Below, in pieces: positions 19,008 to 27,700 of a stretch of DNA of 64,000 nucleotides. A program made the position numbers and the translations under genes. Position 1 is the first letter of the stretch. Each line of letters opens with the position of its first letter. Origin of the DNA: Streptomyces sp. P3. GTDB lineage: Bacteria > Actinomycetota > Actinomycetes > Streptomycetales > Streptomycetaceae. The stretch covers positions 4,712,001 to 4,776,000 of the forward strand of contig JAFEKX020000001.1 of assembly GCA_016893485.2 (NCBI GenBank), written 5' to 3'. The notes under the pieces were generated by a model, which searched no databases, was not told the origin of the DNA, and saw only the letters and a program-made list of their open reading frames with translations.

Positions 19008-19796
19008 CTACGCCGCCGCGATGACCGCGACCCCGGTCCTCCCCCCGTCCACATCGACGACGGTCCCGTGCACGAACGCGGACTCGTCGCTGGCCAGCCA
19101 GACCGCCGCGTGGGCGACCGCGTCCGGGGTCCCGACGGTGCCGGCCGGGGTGCCCTTCATCATGATCTCACCGGGATGGGGCTCGCCGCCCTCGGGTGCC
19201 GGGGGCACGATGACACCCGGCGACACGGCGTTCACCCGCACGCCGAGCGGGCCGAACTCCGCGGCCCAGGCCCGGGTCAGGGTCTCCACCGCTCCCTTGG
19301 TCGAGCTGTAGAGGCTGCCCATCGGAACGCCCAGGCGGGCGATCCACGAACCGAGGTTGACGACCGCCCCGCCGCCCGCCTCGACCATGTCGGGGACGAG
19401 GGCGGCGGTGAGGAAGAAGGGGGCCTTGACGTTGACGCCGTAGACCCGGTCGAAGGTCTCCTCGTCGGTGGCGAGGGTGCGGGCGGGCGGGTAGATGCCG
19501 GCGTTGTTGACCAGGATGTCGACCCGGCCGCCGAGGGCCGTACGGGCCCGGTCGGCCAGGTCGCGGGAGGCCGCGGCGGTTCCGTCGAGGTCGGCGGCGA
19601 GGAAGTCGGCCCGGCCGCCGGACGCGCGGATCCCGGCGACGACACGGGCGCCCCGTTGGGCGTCGCGCCCGGACACGACGACATGCGCTCCCTCGGCGGC
19701 GAACGCCTCGGCGATGGCCTGCCCGATGTTGCTGGTGGAACCGGTGACCAGCGCGGTCTTGTTCCGCAGTCGTTCGCCGGTGACGTGCTCGCCCAT
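19008..19796 (-). CDS. SDR-family oxidoreductase
   Basis: 262 residues, intact, from ATG 19796. The cofactor motif is TALVTGSTSNIGQAIAEAF, the NAG motif is ILVNNAGIYPPA, the catalytic Ser is in VVNLGSWIARLG, and YxxxK is LYSSTKGAVETL. The C-terminus AVWLASDESAFVHGTVVDVD is typical of FabG-like SDRs. It is divergent from the TetR gene at 19905, the usual arrangement for a TetR-controlled SDR. Substrate unknown. Confidence 0.92.
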   Translation of the reverse strand: MGEHVTGERLRNKTALVTGSTSNIGQAIAEAFAAEGAHVVVSGRDAQRGARVVAGIRASGGRADFLAADLDGTAAASRDLADRARTALGGRVDILVNNAGIYPPARTLATDEETFDRVYGVNVKAPFFLTAALVPDMVEAGGGAVVNLGSWIARLGVPMGSLYSSTKGAVETLTRAWAAEFGPLGVRVNAVSPGVIVPPAPEGGEPHPGEIMMKGTPAGTVGTPDAVAHAAVWLASDESAFVHGTVVDVDGGRTGVAVIAAA

Positions 19797-19904
19797 GACG
19801 TGTTCTCCCTCTCCTCGTGGTGTGCGGACCAGGGTGCGTCGTGGAAAATGGACCGGCAAGTTCAGAAAATGCGGGTTCCGGAGGAGCAGGAGGAGAGGGA
19901 GCGG

Positions 19905-20534
19905 ATGCCGGACACACTGACCGCGAAGGGCCGCGCGACCCGGGCCCGCATCGTCGAGGGCGCGGCCGAGGTGCTGCGCGAACAAGGCGTCGGTTACACC
20001 ACCCTCGACGACATCCGCGACCGCACGGCCACCAGCAAGAGCCAGCTCTTCCACTACTTTCCCGACGGCAAGGACGAACTCCTGCTCGCGGTCGCCCAGT
20101 TCGAGGCGGACCGCGTCCTGGAGGACCAGCAGCCGCACCTGGGCCGACTGGACTCCTGGGAGTCATGGCACCTGTGGCGGGACACCCTCGTCGAGCGCTA
20201 CGAACGGCAGGGCGACCACTGCCCCCTGGGCTCCCTGTTCCTCCAGGTCGGCCGCTCCCGCCCGGGCGCCCGGGCGATCGTGACGGAACTCCTGCGCCAG
20301 TGGCAGGACCAACTCGCCCGAGGCATCCGCGCCCTCCAGTCCAACGGCCTGACCTCCCCGACCCTCGACGCGGACCGCACGGCCGCCGCACTGCTGGCCG
20401 GCATCCAGGGCGGCGTGACGATGATGATGTCCACGGGCGACTCGACCCACCTCCGGGCGGCACTGGAAGTGGGGATCGAGAATCTGGGGATGCCGGGGAG
20501 TGGGGACGGGGGCGAGGGCGAGGGCGGGCGGTAG
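19905..20534 (+). CDS. TetR-family transcriptional regulator
   Basis: 209 residues, intact, from ATG 19905, with AGGAGAGGG just upstream; an earlier in-frame ATG at 19869 is less well placed. The HTH reads RATRARIVEGAAEVLREQGV, then DDIRDRTATSKSQLFHYF, then DGKDELLLAVAQFE. The ligand domain contains GDHCPLGSLFLQVGRSRPGA and ALLAGIQGGVTMMMSTGD, as in TetR proteins of the YxaF/LmrA type. The tail is Gly/Glu-rich. It probably represses the divergent SDR; the 108-bp gap holds an AT-rich GAAAATGGACCGG element but no clear palindrome. Confidence 0.88.
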   Translation: MPDTLTAKGRATRARIVEGAAEVLREQGVGYTTLDDIRDRTATSKSQLFHYFPDGKDELLLAVAQFEADRVLEDQQPHLGRLDSWESWHLWRDTLVERYERQGDHCPLGSLFLQVGRSRPGARAIVTELLRQWQDQLARGIRALQSNGLTSPTLDADRTAAALLAGIQGGVTMMMSTGDSTHLRAALEVGIENLGMPGSGDGGEGEGGR

Positions 20535-20762
20535 TAGACGCGGGTCACGCACGTACGGCACACACGTCACGCACCCGCAACTACCCTGCATTCCCGCCCC
20601 CTTGATACCGGAATCCGCCGACAGGGGTGCCCGGTGCCGGAGATGTACGTCGAAAGTAGTGGCCGTCGACCGAAATGCCCGAAGTCTCTCCACCTTTCGA
20701 CAGACCCCCGCTCCTCCCTCCCGGCGACGCCTCAGCCTCACGGCGGCGGAAGGCTGTGGGGC

Positions 20763-21037
20763 ATGGACATCTCGTCGCTCACCGTCGTGCTCAGCGGGAT
20801 CGCTGTCGTCGCCGCTTCGGTCCTCATCGCGTGCAACGAACCTCCGCTGTGGGTCTACCTGTTGGGCTGTGCGGGGTCGCTGCCGCTGAGCAGTGCGCTG
20901 CTCGACGGGGTCGACTTCACGTCCGTCGCGGGGACGGGTCCGTCGGGGCGTGGGCGCTGCGGGTGGCTGTCGCGGCCACTGTCACGGTCGTGCTGAGTTT
21001 CTTCTTCGGCAAGGACGGCCGGGTGCGGGCGATTTGA
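20763..21037 (+). CDS. Small two-helix membrane protein, one frameshift
   Basis: About 91 residues from ATG 20763. Helix 1 is LTVVLSGIAVVAASVLIAC, a second hydrophobic stretch is PLWVYLLGCAGSLPLSSALL, and after one missing G near 20938 the third is ALRVAVAATVTVVLSFFFG, ending KDGRVRAI. No family recognised. It stands alone and is followed by a 24-bp tandem repeat. Confidence 0.55.
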
Positions 21038-21052
21038 CGGGTAGTCAGGCGG

Positions 21053-21156
21053 TCGATCCGGCAGGGGCTCGGACAGCCGGTCCGGCAGGGCTCGGACGAC
21101 CGGTCCGGCAGGGGCTCGGACGACCGGTCCGGCAGGGGCTCGGATGACCGGTCCGG
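21053..21156. repeat. Tandem 24-bp repeats downstream of the small membrane protein
   Basis: Four to five copies of a 24-bp unit close to CCGGTCCGGCAGGGGCTCGG plus ACGA begin 16 bp after the stop at 21037. One copy lacks a G and the last is truncated. No open frame with coding character spans them. Confidence 0.85.
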
Positions 21157-21300
21157 CGGGGGCCGATTTCTTACGGACCCGGGACATCAACCCGAAGCGC
21201 ACTTTTGCCCGTTACCTCACCGTGAACTCGCTCTAGCGTGGCGACACCTGGTTCCCCTCAGGTTCCCCTTCTCGCACGTTCCGCAGAGGAGTACGCCCGC

Positions 21301-22453
21301 ATGTCCCTCGCCAAGACCCGTACCGCCCGTACCGCAGGGATCACCCGCACCCTGGCCGCCGTCGCCGCCGGTGCCGCCCTCACCGCCGCCGCTCTCGTCG
21401 CCGCCCCCGGCGCCGGGGCCGTAGAGGCGCATCACGACCGTGGTTCCGCGGTGTTCGTGCAGAGCGACAACACGGGTGCGAACACCGTCGTCGCCTATGA
21501 GCGCGCCGCCGACGGCACCTTCGCCCGGAAGGGCGTCCACTCCACCGGCGGCAAGGGCGGGATGCTCGCCGGCACCGTCGCGGACCACCTGGCGTCCCAG
21601 GGTTCGCTCGCCTACGACCGGCACAGCGGGCTGCTCTACGCGGTGAACGCGGGCAGCGACACCGTGACCGTGTTCGCGGTGCGCGGCACCGAGTTGCGGC
21701 GGGTCCAGGAGATCTCCAGCGGGGGAGTTTCCCGGTCAGCGTGACGTTCCACGGCGACCGGGTCTACGTCGCGAACACGCTCGACGGCGGTTCCGTGCAG
21801 GGCTTCGCGCGGGTCGGCGAGCGGCTGGTGAAGGTCGACGCGTGGCATCGCAACCTCGGTCTGGACAAGGGGACTTCGGCCGTCGGGCAGATCTCGTTCA
21901 CGCCGGACGGTTCGAAGCTCGTGGTCACCACGAAGGCCGCCGGGCAGAGCATCGACGTCTTCCCGGTCGACCGGTTCGGCGGCCCCTCCGCCCACCCCGT
22001 GGTGACCCCGACCCCGGGAGCCGTGCCGTTCGGTTTCGCCTTCGACTCCGCCGGGCGGATCCGGGTCACGGAGGCCGGTACCAACTCGGTCGGCACCTTC
22101 GTCGTAGGCCATGACGGGATACTGACGGCGAAGGGGACGGTCGCGACCGGCCAGACCGCCACCTGCTGGGCGGTGACCGCCGGCGGCCACCTCTACGTGT
22201 CGAACGCGGGCAGCGGCACCTGTCCGGCTACCGGGTCGGCCACGGCGGCGGGCTGACCGCGCTCGGCGACACGGCCACCCACCCCGGCACGGTGGACGCG
22301 GCGGCCTCCTCCGACGGCCGGTACCTGTACGTCCAGACGGGCGTGCAGGGCACGGTCGACACGTTCCGGGTCGGCCCGAAGGGATCGCTCACCGCGATCG
22401 GCTCGGTCGTCGTACCGGGCGCGGTCGGCGGCGAGGGCATCGCGGCGGGCTGA
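21301..22453 (+). CDS. Secreted beta-propeller (lactonase-like) protein, frameshifted
   Basis: About 384 residues from ATG 21301. An N-terminal signal peptide (RTLAAVAAGAALTAAALVAA, cleavage near GAGAVEA) is followed by repeated blade motifs: AVFVQSDNTGANTVVAYERA, LLYAVNAGSDTVTVFAV, VYVANTLDGGSVQGF, ISFTPDGSKLVVTTKAA, LYVSNAGSGT and RYLYVQTGVQGTVDTF. This layout matches the 6-phosphogluconolactonase-like/YncE propeller family. Indels lie near 21725 and 22225. It is exported; the substrate is unknown and many relatives have no proven enzyme activity. A strong terminator follows. Confidence 0.8.
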
Positions 22454-22475
22454 CGACACCGGCAGGATCGGGAAA

Positions 22476-22502
22476 GGGGCCCGCCGCAGAGTGGCGGGCC
22501 CC
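22476..22502 (+). terminator. Terminator of the beta-propeller gene
   Basis: Perfect 10-bp inverted repeat GGGGCCCGCC (22476-22485) and GGCGGGCCCC (22493-22502) around a 7-base loop, 22 bp after the stop. No U-tract follows, as is usual for Streptomyces terminators. Confidence 0.8.
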
Positions 22503-22630
22503 GGACGCGTGCCCGGATCCGTACCCGCACCCGTGCCCCTGCCCCCGCCTTTTCGTTGGCACCGCATCCAATCCAAGGTCCCGGCAGGAACGGATTACGC
22601 CCGGACATGTCCCGACCGCGGAGGCCCTCG

Positions 22631-23212
22631 GTGAAAGAAGCAGTGCGTATCGGCAGCAATCCAGCCGCAGGGCCCGACCTGGAGGAACTCGTCGGCCGGG
22701 TGGCCCTGGGGACGAGGACGCCTTCGCGGGTGTCTACGACGCCGTGGCGGGCCCGGTGCTGGGGTTGTCGGGCCGTGCTGCGCGACCAGGCGCAGTCGGA
22801 GGAGGTCACGCAGGAAGTGCTGGTGGAGGTGTGGCGGACGGCTCCCCGCTACCGGCGCGACCGGGGCACCGCCGTCAACTGGATCCTCACCCTCGCGCAC
22901 CGCCGCGCGGTGGACCGGGTGCGCTCGGCGGACGCGGCGGCGGCCCGCGACCACAAGGCCGCGCTGCTGGACCGGCTCCCCGAGTACGACGAGGTGGCCG
23001 AGCGCGTCGAGGCCAGCCTGGAGCGCGAACAGGTACGCCGCTGCCTGCGCACCCTGACCGAACTCCAGCGCCAGTCCGTCACGTTGGCCTACTACCGGGG
23101 CCTGACCTACCGCGAGGTGGCGGAGGCCCTGGCACTCCCCCTGGGCACCGTGAAGACCCGCCTGCGCGACGGTCTGATCCGGCTGCGCGACTGCCTGGGG
23201 GTGACGGCGTGA
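22631..23212 (+). CDS. sigK: ECF sigma factor of the SigK type, two compensating frameshifts
   Basis: About 194 residues from GTG 22631 (GGAGG at 6-bp spacing; an ATG at 22607 is an alternative). The N-terminus is LEELVGRVALG, then DEDAFAGVYDAVAGPVLGL after a missing G near 22715, returning to the first frame near 22770. Region 2 is SEEVTQEVLVEVWRTAPRY, NWILTLAHRRAVDRVRSA. Region 4 is LRTLTELQRQSVTLAYYRGL then ALALPLGTVKTRLRDGLIRL. This, together with the RskA-type anti-sigma gene 135 bp downstream, matches the SigK/RskA pair of actinobacteria, which responds to redox or envelope stress. The 23213-23346 gap has no clear gene. Confidence 0.85.
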   Translation: MKEAVRIGSNPAAGPDLEELVGRVALGTRTPSRVSTTPWRARCWGCRAVLRDQAQSEEVTQEVLVEVWRTAPRYRRDRGTAVNWILTLAHRRAVDRVRSADAAAARDHKAALLDRLPEYDEVAERVEASLEREQVRRCLRTLTELQRQSVTLAYYRGLTYREVAEALALPLGTVKTRLRDGLIRLRDCLGVTA

Positions 23213-23346
23213 CGACGAGCGTCCACGCGCCCCGGCCGACCGGCGCCCCCATCCCGCGCGCTGCCCGGACGGGAGTGCGCGACGGCCACCGCCTCGCACC
23301 ACGAGATCGACACCGCCGCCCTGCCCGCCCGCCCGGAGGTGACCCC

Positions 23347-24097
23347 GTGACGACCGCCAACCTCCACCTGCTGACCGGCGCCTACGCCCTGCACGCGCTC
23401 CCCGACGAGGAGAGCAGCGCCTTCGAACGGCACCTCGCCGGCTGTGAGGCCTGCGCGCGGGAGACCGCCGAGCTGTCCGCGACCGCCACCCGGCTGGGTC
23501 TCGCCGTGTCCTCGACGCCCCCGACGGAACTGCGCGCCCAGGTGTTGCGCCGGATCACCACCGTGCGCCAGGAGACCCCGGGCAAGCGTCCCCAGAACCG
23601 CACCGCCCTGGCGGGTCTACGGACCCGCGCGCTCTCCCGCTGGGCGCTCGCCGCCTGCCTCGCTGCGGCCACGGCGCTCGGCGGTACGGCCGTGTGGCAG
23701 CACCAGCGGGCCGAGGACGCCCGTGACCGGGCGCGGCAGGCCGTGCAGGCGTCGGACGAGATCGCCGCCGTACTGGCCGCGCCGGACGCGCGGACCCGGG
23801 CCGCCGCGCTCGCCGGGGCGCCACCGGCACCGTCGTCGTCTCACGCGGCCAGGACCGGGCCGTGTTCGTGGTCTCCAGGATGGCCCGGCCGCCGGGCGGC
23901 AAGGTGTACCAGCTGTGGTTCGACGACGCCGGGACCATGCGCTCGGCCGGTCTGATGAACCCCGCCCGCAGCGCCCAGACCGTCCTGCTGCGGGGCACGG
24001 TCGACGACTCGTCCGGCATGGGCATCACCGTCGAACCGGCCGGGGCTCCACCCACCCCACCTCCGCGCCCCTCGCCCTGCTGACGTTCCCGACGTGA
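23347..24097 (+). CDS. rskA: Anti-sigma-K factor, RskA type, frameshifted near the end
   Basis: About 250 residues from GTG 23347, preceded by GGAGG at 7-bp spacing. The anti-sigma domain is LHLLTGAYALHALPDEESSA then FERHLAGCEACARETAEL, with H-x3-C-x2-C. One membrane helix follows (ALAACLAAATALGGTAVW). The outside domain, RskA-like, reads AVFVVSRMARPPGGKVYQLW and GTVDDSSGMGITVEPAG, ending LALLTFPT. Indels lie near 23818 and 24045. RskA proteins hold SigK at the membrane and release it after regulated proteolysis. Convergent with the Asp23 gene at 24113. Confidence 0.85.
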
Positions 24098-24112
24098 CGC
24101 GGCCCGCCCCGG

Positions 24113-24473
24113 TCAGACGAGCCCCGTGACCGTCACCGTGACGCGCGGCGCGGGCAGAGTCGGGGCCAGGGCGTCCAGCCGCCGTTCGACGGTGTCACGC
24201 ACCCCGCGGGCCACGTCCACGGTCCTGGCCCGCCGTAGCGCGACGACATGGATCTCGACCTGCCAGGGGCCGTCACCGTCCACTCGGCTCATCCGCACCC
24301 CGGCGGGCACCCCGCTCCGCCTCGCGCGAGCACCGACCGCAGCCGGTCGGTCAGTCCGGGGCGGAGGAAAGCGACCCCGAGACCCCCTCTACGGCGGCGG
24401 CGACCTCCACGGCGAGCGTCGCGTGGGCGGGGTTCTCGTAGGGAGCGGATTCGTCGACGCGCTGCGCGGTCAT
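24113..24473 (-). CDS. Small Asp23-like protein, frameshifted
   Basis: About 120 residues from ATG 24473, overlapping the stop of the upstream gene (ATGA). It starts MTAQRVDESAPYENPAHATL, continues through two indels near 24370 and 24320 (LRPGLTDRLRSVL), and ends PWQVEIHVVALRRARTVDVA and RLDALAPTLPAPRVTVTVTG. The pattern of a beta-alpha unit ending in a V-rich strand with V-T-V-T is that of Asp23/Gls24-type proteins. It is the last gene of the sigma / anti-sigma-Asp23 operon. Confidence 0.6.
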
Positions 24474-25095
24474 GCCGTACCGCCTTCCTGATCGTCGTCG
24501 GGCAGAGAGGTGGACACGAGGTCGGTCACGCGGATGTCGACTGCCGTGACGCCCATGCCCAGTTCACGGTCCGCCGCCTCCCACACGCGTTCGCGCACCT
24601 GGGCGGCGAGGTCGGGCAGCGGCGCGTCGGCCGGGGCGTGGATGTCGAGGCGGACCTCGACCGTGCCGGGGTCCGCGCCGTCGCGGAGCCGGCAGGAACC
24701 GGCCCGGACACCCGGCACCGACTCGGCCGCCCGCGCAGCGCACGGGCCGCGACCGCCTCCATGATCCAGAGGTCCTCGGCGGGCTCCCCGAGCGGGAGCG
24801 GGCGGCCCGGGCGCAGTTCGAGGCGTACGACGTCCATGATCCGGCGGGTCAGCGGCTCGCTGTCGTAGGCGGAGGCGGTGGTGTCCGTCTCCTCCTGGAG
24901 GCCGCGCACGACGGACTCGAGGTCGTCGAGTCCGCGCACGGCCTGGCCGCAGTACGGGCAGGAGTGCAGGTGCGGGTCGTCCACCCCGCGCTCCCACTCG
25001 TCCCAGGTCCGGGACAACAGCCGTCCGCAGGGCAGGAGTTCGTCGTCGGCGGCCTGGGTCGGCGTGGTGTTCGGCTGGTCGGTGCGTTCGGTCAT
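24470..25095 (-). CDS. Zinc-finger anti-sigma-like domain fused to an Asp23-type domain, one frameshift
   Basis: About 208 residues from ATG 25095, overlapping the ECF sigma stop (ATGA). Residues ~20-55 contain LPCGRLLSRTWDEWERG and PHLHSCPYCGQAV, a Cys plus H-x3-C-x2-C arrangement as in ZAS anti-sigma domains. A helical linker (DDLESVVRGLQEETDTTASA) leads to LTRRIMDVVRLELRPGRPL and, after one missing base near 24728, SVPGVRAGSCRLRDGADPGT, VEVRLDIHAPADAPL and LAAQVRERVWEAADRELGMG, ending VTAVDIRVTDLV: an Asp23/Gls24 fold. No membrane helix is seen, so sigma control would be soluble. The coupling to the sigma factor makes an anti-sigma role likely but unproven. Confidence 0.7.
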
Positions 25096-25723
25096 CGCCA
25101 GGCCCCCATTGCTTGGGTCAGAGATCGGCGGGCGCGGAACACCCGGGCGCGGACGGCCTCCTGGCTGATCCCGACCGTACCCGCGATGAACTCGTAGGAA
25201 CGGCCGTCCAGTTCGCGCAGCACCCAGCACGCGCGCTGTTCGGCGGAGAGCAGGTCGAGGGCCTCGCGCAGTTCGCGGACCGCGTCCCGCCCTCGGCGAT
25301 CCGGGCCGGGGAGGTCGTGTACTCGGCCGCGGCCACGTCACCGGCCGCCTCCAGCGAGGCCACGGGTCTGCGGGCGCGCAGCACGTTCAGACAGCGGTTG
25401 GTCACGATCCGGTAGATCCAGGTGCCGAAGGCGCTGCGCCCCTGGAACTCCGGCAGCCGCCGCCACGCGCTGAGAAAGGCGTCCTGTACGGCGTCCTCGG
25501 CCTCCGCGCCGGTACCGAGCAGACTCGTGGCGAGCCGGATCAGCGCCGGTGCGTGCCGGTGCACGAGCACGGCGAAGGCGTCCTCGTCCCCCTCCGCGGC
25601 CCGGACCGCCAGCAGGGCGTCGTCCGTGTCGGCGGTGTCATCCATGTCCTCGTCCATGGCATCCATGTCGTCCGCGTCGGCCCGGCTGTCCGGTGGCGCG
25701 TTCTGCGTGCGGGGCCCCGCCAC
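25092..25723 (-). CDS. ECF RNA polymerase sigma factor, one frameshift
   Basis: About 210 residues from GTG 25723, with AGAGGAG 7 bp upstream; the acidic N-terminus (DADDMDAMDEDMDDTADTDD) could also allow a later ATG. Region 2 is AFAVLVHRHAPALIRLATSL, EDAVQDAFLSAWRRLPEF and TWIYRIVTNRCLNVLRARR. After one indel near 25290, region 4 is LREALDLLSAEQRACWVLRE and YEFIAGTVGISQEAVRARVF, ending SLTQAMGAWR. It is co-translated with the zinc-finger/Asp23 protein. Divergent from the Asp23 operon at 25943, which is a natural regulon candidate. Confidence 0.85.
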
Positions 25724-25871
25724 TGGGCGGCTCCTCTCGTCCGGTCTGTCCGGTCATTGGACACGGCGGCGTCGTCCTCGTTACGGAGAACTTCCGGGAA
25801 GGCGCTCGTACGGATGCGGGACGGGCGACCAAGAGCACGAGGTGTTCGGTCTCTTCTCTCCAGCCGCGTCA

Positions 25872-25894
25872 CAGACCCGGCGGGCCCGGGTCTG
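25872..25894. promoter_or_regulatory. Inverted repeat in the Asp23 operon leader
   Basis: CAGACCCGG and CCGGGTCTG (9-bp perfect arms, 5-bp centre) lie about 50 bp before the Asp23 start at 25943. It could be an operator, or a hairpin in the 5' leader. No protein can be assigned to it. Confidence 0.5.
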
Positions 25895-25942
25895 AAGAAG
25901 TGAGAGCACATCGGCCACGAGACAGAGCAGAGAGGGCACGCC

Positions 25943-26449
25943 ATGACCACTCAGACCGCACCCGTCGCCACCAAGGACCGGACCGGCGGCGACCGGACCA
26001 GCAAGGACCTGGCCACCACCGCCGTGTCCGGCGGAACCACCGGCGCCGACCAGCCCGCCGCCGACCGCGGCCGTACCTCGATCGCCGACGTCGTCGTCGT
26101 GAAGGTGGCCGGCATCGCCGCCCGGGAGATCCCCGGCGTGCACGCCATGGGCGGCGGCCTCTCGCGCAGCATCGGCGCCGTCCGCGACCGCGTACCGGGC
26201 GGCCGGCCCAACGTCGGGCGCGGGGTGAAGGTCGAGGTCGGCGAGCGGCAGACCGCCATCGACCTGGACCTGGTCGTCGAGTACGGCGTGTCCGTGATGG
26301 ACGTCGCGCAGGACGTGCGGGAGAACGTCGTGGGCGCCGTGGAGCGCATCACCGGCCTCGAGGTCGTCGAGGTGAACGTCACCGTCAACGACGTCCACCT
26401 GCCCGACGACGACGAGCCCGCGCACACCGGTGAGACCCGCGTGGAATAG
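25943..26449 (+). CDS. Asp23/Gls24 family envelope stress protein
   Basis: 168 residues, intact, from ATG 25943 (GAGAGGG upstream). After a ~45-residue Thr/Ala-rich tail, the domain begins TSIADVVVVKVAGIAAREIP, GVHAMGGGLSRSIGAVRD, then GVKVEVGERQTAIDLDLVVE, YGVSVMDVAQDVRENVVGAV and ERITGLEVVEVNVTVNDVHL, a full-length Asp23 fold. In Firmicutes Asp23 coats the inner face of the membrane and is held there by AmaP; in actinobacteria the role is inferred from homology. It is the first gene of a five-gene plus-strand run that includes DUF2273, DUF6286 and AmaP homologues. Confidence 0.93.
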   Translation: MTTQTAPVATKDRTGGDRTSKDLATTAVSGGTTGADQPAADRGRTSIADVVVVKVAGIAAREIPGVHAMGGGLSRSIGAVRDRVPGGRPNVGRGVKVEVGERQTAIDLDLVVEYGVSVMDVAQDVRENVVGAVERITGLEVVEVNVTVNDVHLPDDDEPAHTGETRVE

Positions 26450-26516
26450 GGCGGCCGGTCAGGGGCACGGGCAGGAGTGGAGTGGTGGATCCGGTGACAG
26501 GTGGAGGTGGACGGGC

Positions 26517-26702
26517 ATGCGTACACCGTTCGTGGGGATGATCGCGGGCATGGCCCTGGCGTTCGCCGGCTGGTTCGGCGGCTTCGGCGCCTTCCTGCTC
26601 GTGGCCGCGCTCGGCGGCCTGGGCTGGGCGGTGGGCCACTGGTTCGAACGCGGCGGCACGGTCCAGGACGTACGGGACACGTTCGAGCGGGGCCGTCGAT
26701 GA
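26517..26702 (+). CDS. Small membrane protein of the Asp23 operon (DUF2273-like)
   Basis: 61 residues from ATG 26517, with GGAGG 9 bp upstream. One long or two short hydrophobic helices (GMIAGMALAFAGWFGGFGAF, LLVAALGGLGWAVGHW) are followed by a charged tail (VQDVRDTFERGRR). Small proteins of this kind sit between Asp23 genes in many Gram-positive operons. The stop overlaps the next start (ATGA). Confidence 0.8.
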   Translation: MRTPFVGMIAGMALAFAGWFGGFGAFLLVAALGGLGWAVGHWFERGGTVQDVRDTFERGRR

Positions 26703-27700
26703 CCACGGCCGCACAGCGGGAGGCGGACACGCTCCCTGCCGAACAGGGCACTCCCGCGACGGAGTTGACGCCACCCGCCGCCTCCTTCCGCGGCACCACC
26801 ACCGTCTCCGAGCGGGCCGTGCGCAGGATCGCCGAGCGGGCGACCGCGGAGGCGCTGCCCGGCCGTACGGCCAAGGCGACCGCGACCGTGCGGGGGCGGA
26901 AGGGCGGAGGTGTCGCTCGGGGTGACGCTCCCCTATCCGGCCCCGCTGGCCGAGGGCGCGCGGGACGTCCAGCGCCATGTGGTGGACCGTACAAAGGAGT
27001 TGACGGGCCTGGACGTGCCGACCGCGCGCGTCGACGTCACCGCGCTCGCGGCGCCGAAGTACTCCCGCACTCCGGCGTCTCCGACCGAGGACACCAACTC
27101 CCCTACGACCGCCAGGCGTTGGTGGTCCCCCGCCGAACTCCCGTCACCCTGCTGACCCTGCTCGCCACCGTGGCGTGCGGAGCCCTCGCCTTCGACCTGA
27201 TCCAGGTGCACACCGCGCACCGGTCGGCGGCGGCCTGGCGCATGTCGGCGGTGCACTGGCTGTCAGGCCACGGCCCCGGCGACCCGGCGGTGGTGATCGC
27301 GGGCGCGCTGATGGGGCTGATCGGCATCTGGATGGTCGTCCTCGCCGTCACCCCCGGACTCCGCCACCGGTCCACCGTCCGTACGGCGGCCGAGCGGGTC
27401 GACGCGGCCGTGGACCGCTCGGCGGTGGAGTCCCTGGTCCGCGACGCGGTGGGCGACGTACCCGGCATCGCGTCGGTCCGGGTCAGGGCCCGCCGGCGCC
27501 GGGTCACCGTCCGCACGCGCCTGGCCTTCGGCGACCGCACCATCGCCCACGCCGCCGTTACGGCCGCGGCCCGCGCCGCCGTGACATCCTGCCGACTACG
27601 ACGTGAACCCCGCCTACGGGTCACGGTCACCCTGGACCCGGTGTGGCAGCCGCCCGCGCAGCCCCCAACCCCTCGTGTCGCCAAGGAAGTTGACCAGTGA
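26699..27700 (+). CDS. Asp23 domain fused to a DUF6286-type membrane domain, frameshifted
   Basis: About 334 residues from ATG 26699. The first 140 form an Asp23 domain: FRGTTTVSERAVRRIAERAT, then after an indel near 26905 VSLGVTLPYPAPLAEGARDV, QRHVVDRTKELTGLDVPTAR and VDVTALAAP. A second indel in a C run near 27128 joins ARRWWSP to RRTPVTLLTLLATVACGALA. Two membrane helices (this one and AGALMGLIGIWMVVLAVTPG) flank an outside loop, and a second small alpha/beta domain (SLVRDAVGDVPGIASVRVRA, RLRVTVTLDPVWQ) ends the protein. Fusions of this type recur in Streptomyces as I recall; they would anchor Asp23 at the membrane directly. Confidence 0.75.
   Translation: MTTAAQREADTLPAEQGTPATELTPPAASFRGTTTVSERAVRRIAERATAEALPGRTAKATATVRGRKGGGVARGDAPLSGPAGRGRAGRPAPCGGPYKGVDGPGRADRARRRHRARGAEVLPHSGVSDRGHQLPYDRQALVVPRRTPVTLLTLLATVACGALAFDLIQVHTAHRSAAAWRMSAVHWLSGHGPGDPAVVIAGALMGLIGIWMVVLAVTPGLRHRSTVRTAAERVDAAVDRSAVESLVRDAVGDVPGIASVRVRARRRRVTVRTRLAFGDRTIAHAAVTAAARAAVTSCRLRREPRLRVTVTLDPVWQPPAQPPTPRVAKEVDQ

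Noticed and set aside
23213..23346. N-terminal extension or small gene between SigK and RskA
   Set aside because: The segment is Arg/Pro-rich without conserved features, and RskA has a perfect ribosome binding site at 23335 and the expected N-terminus from 23347.
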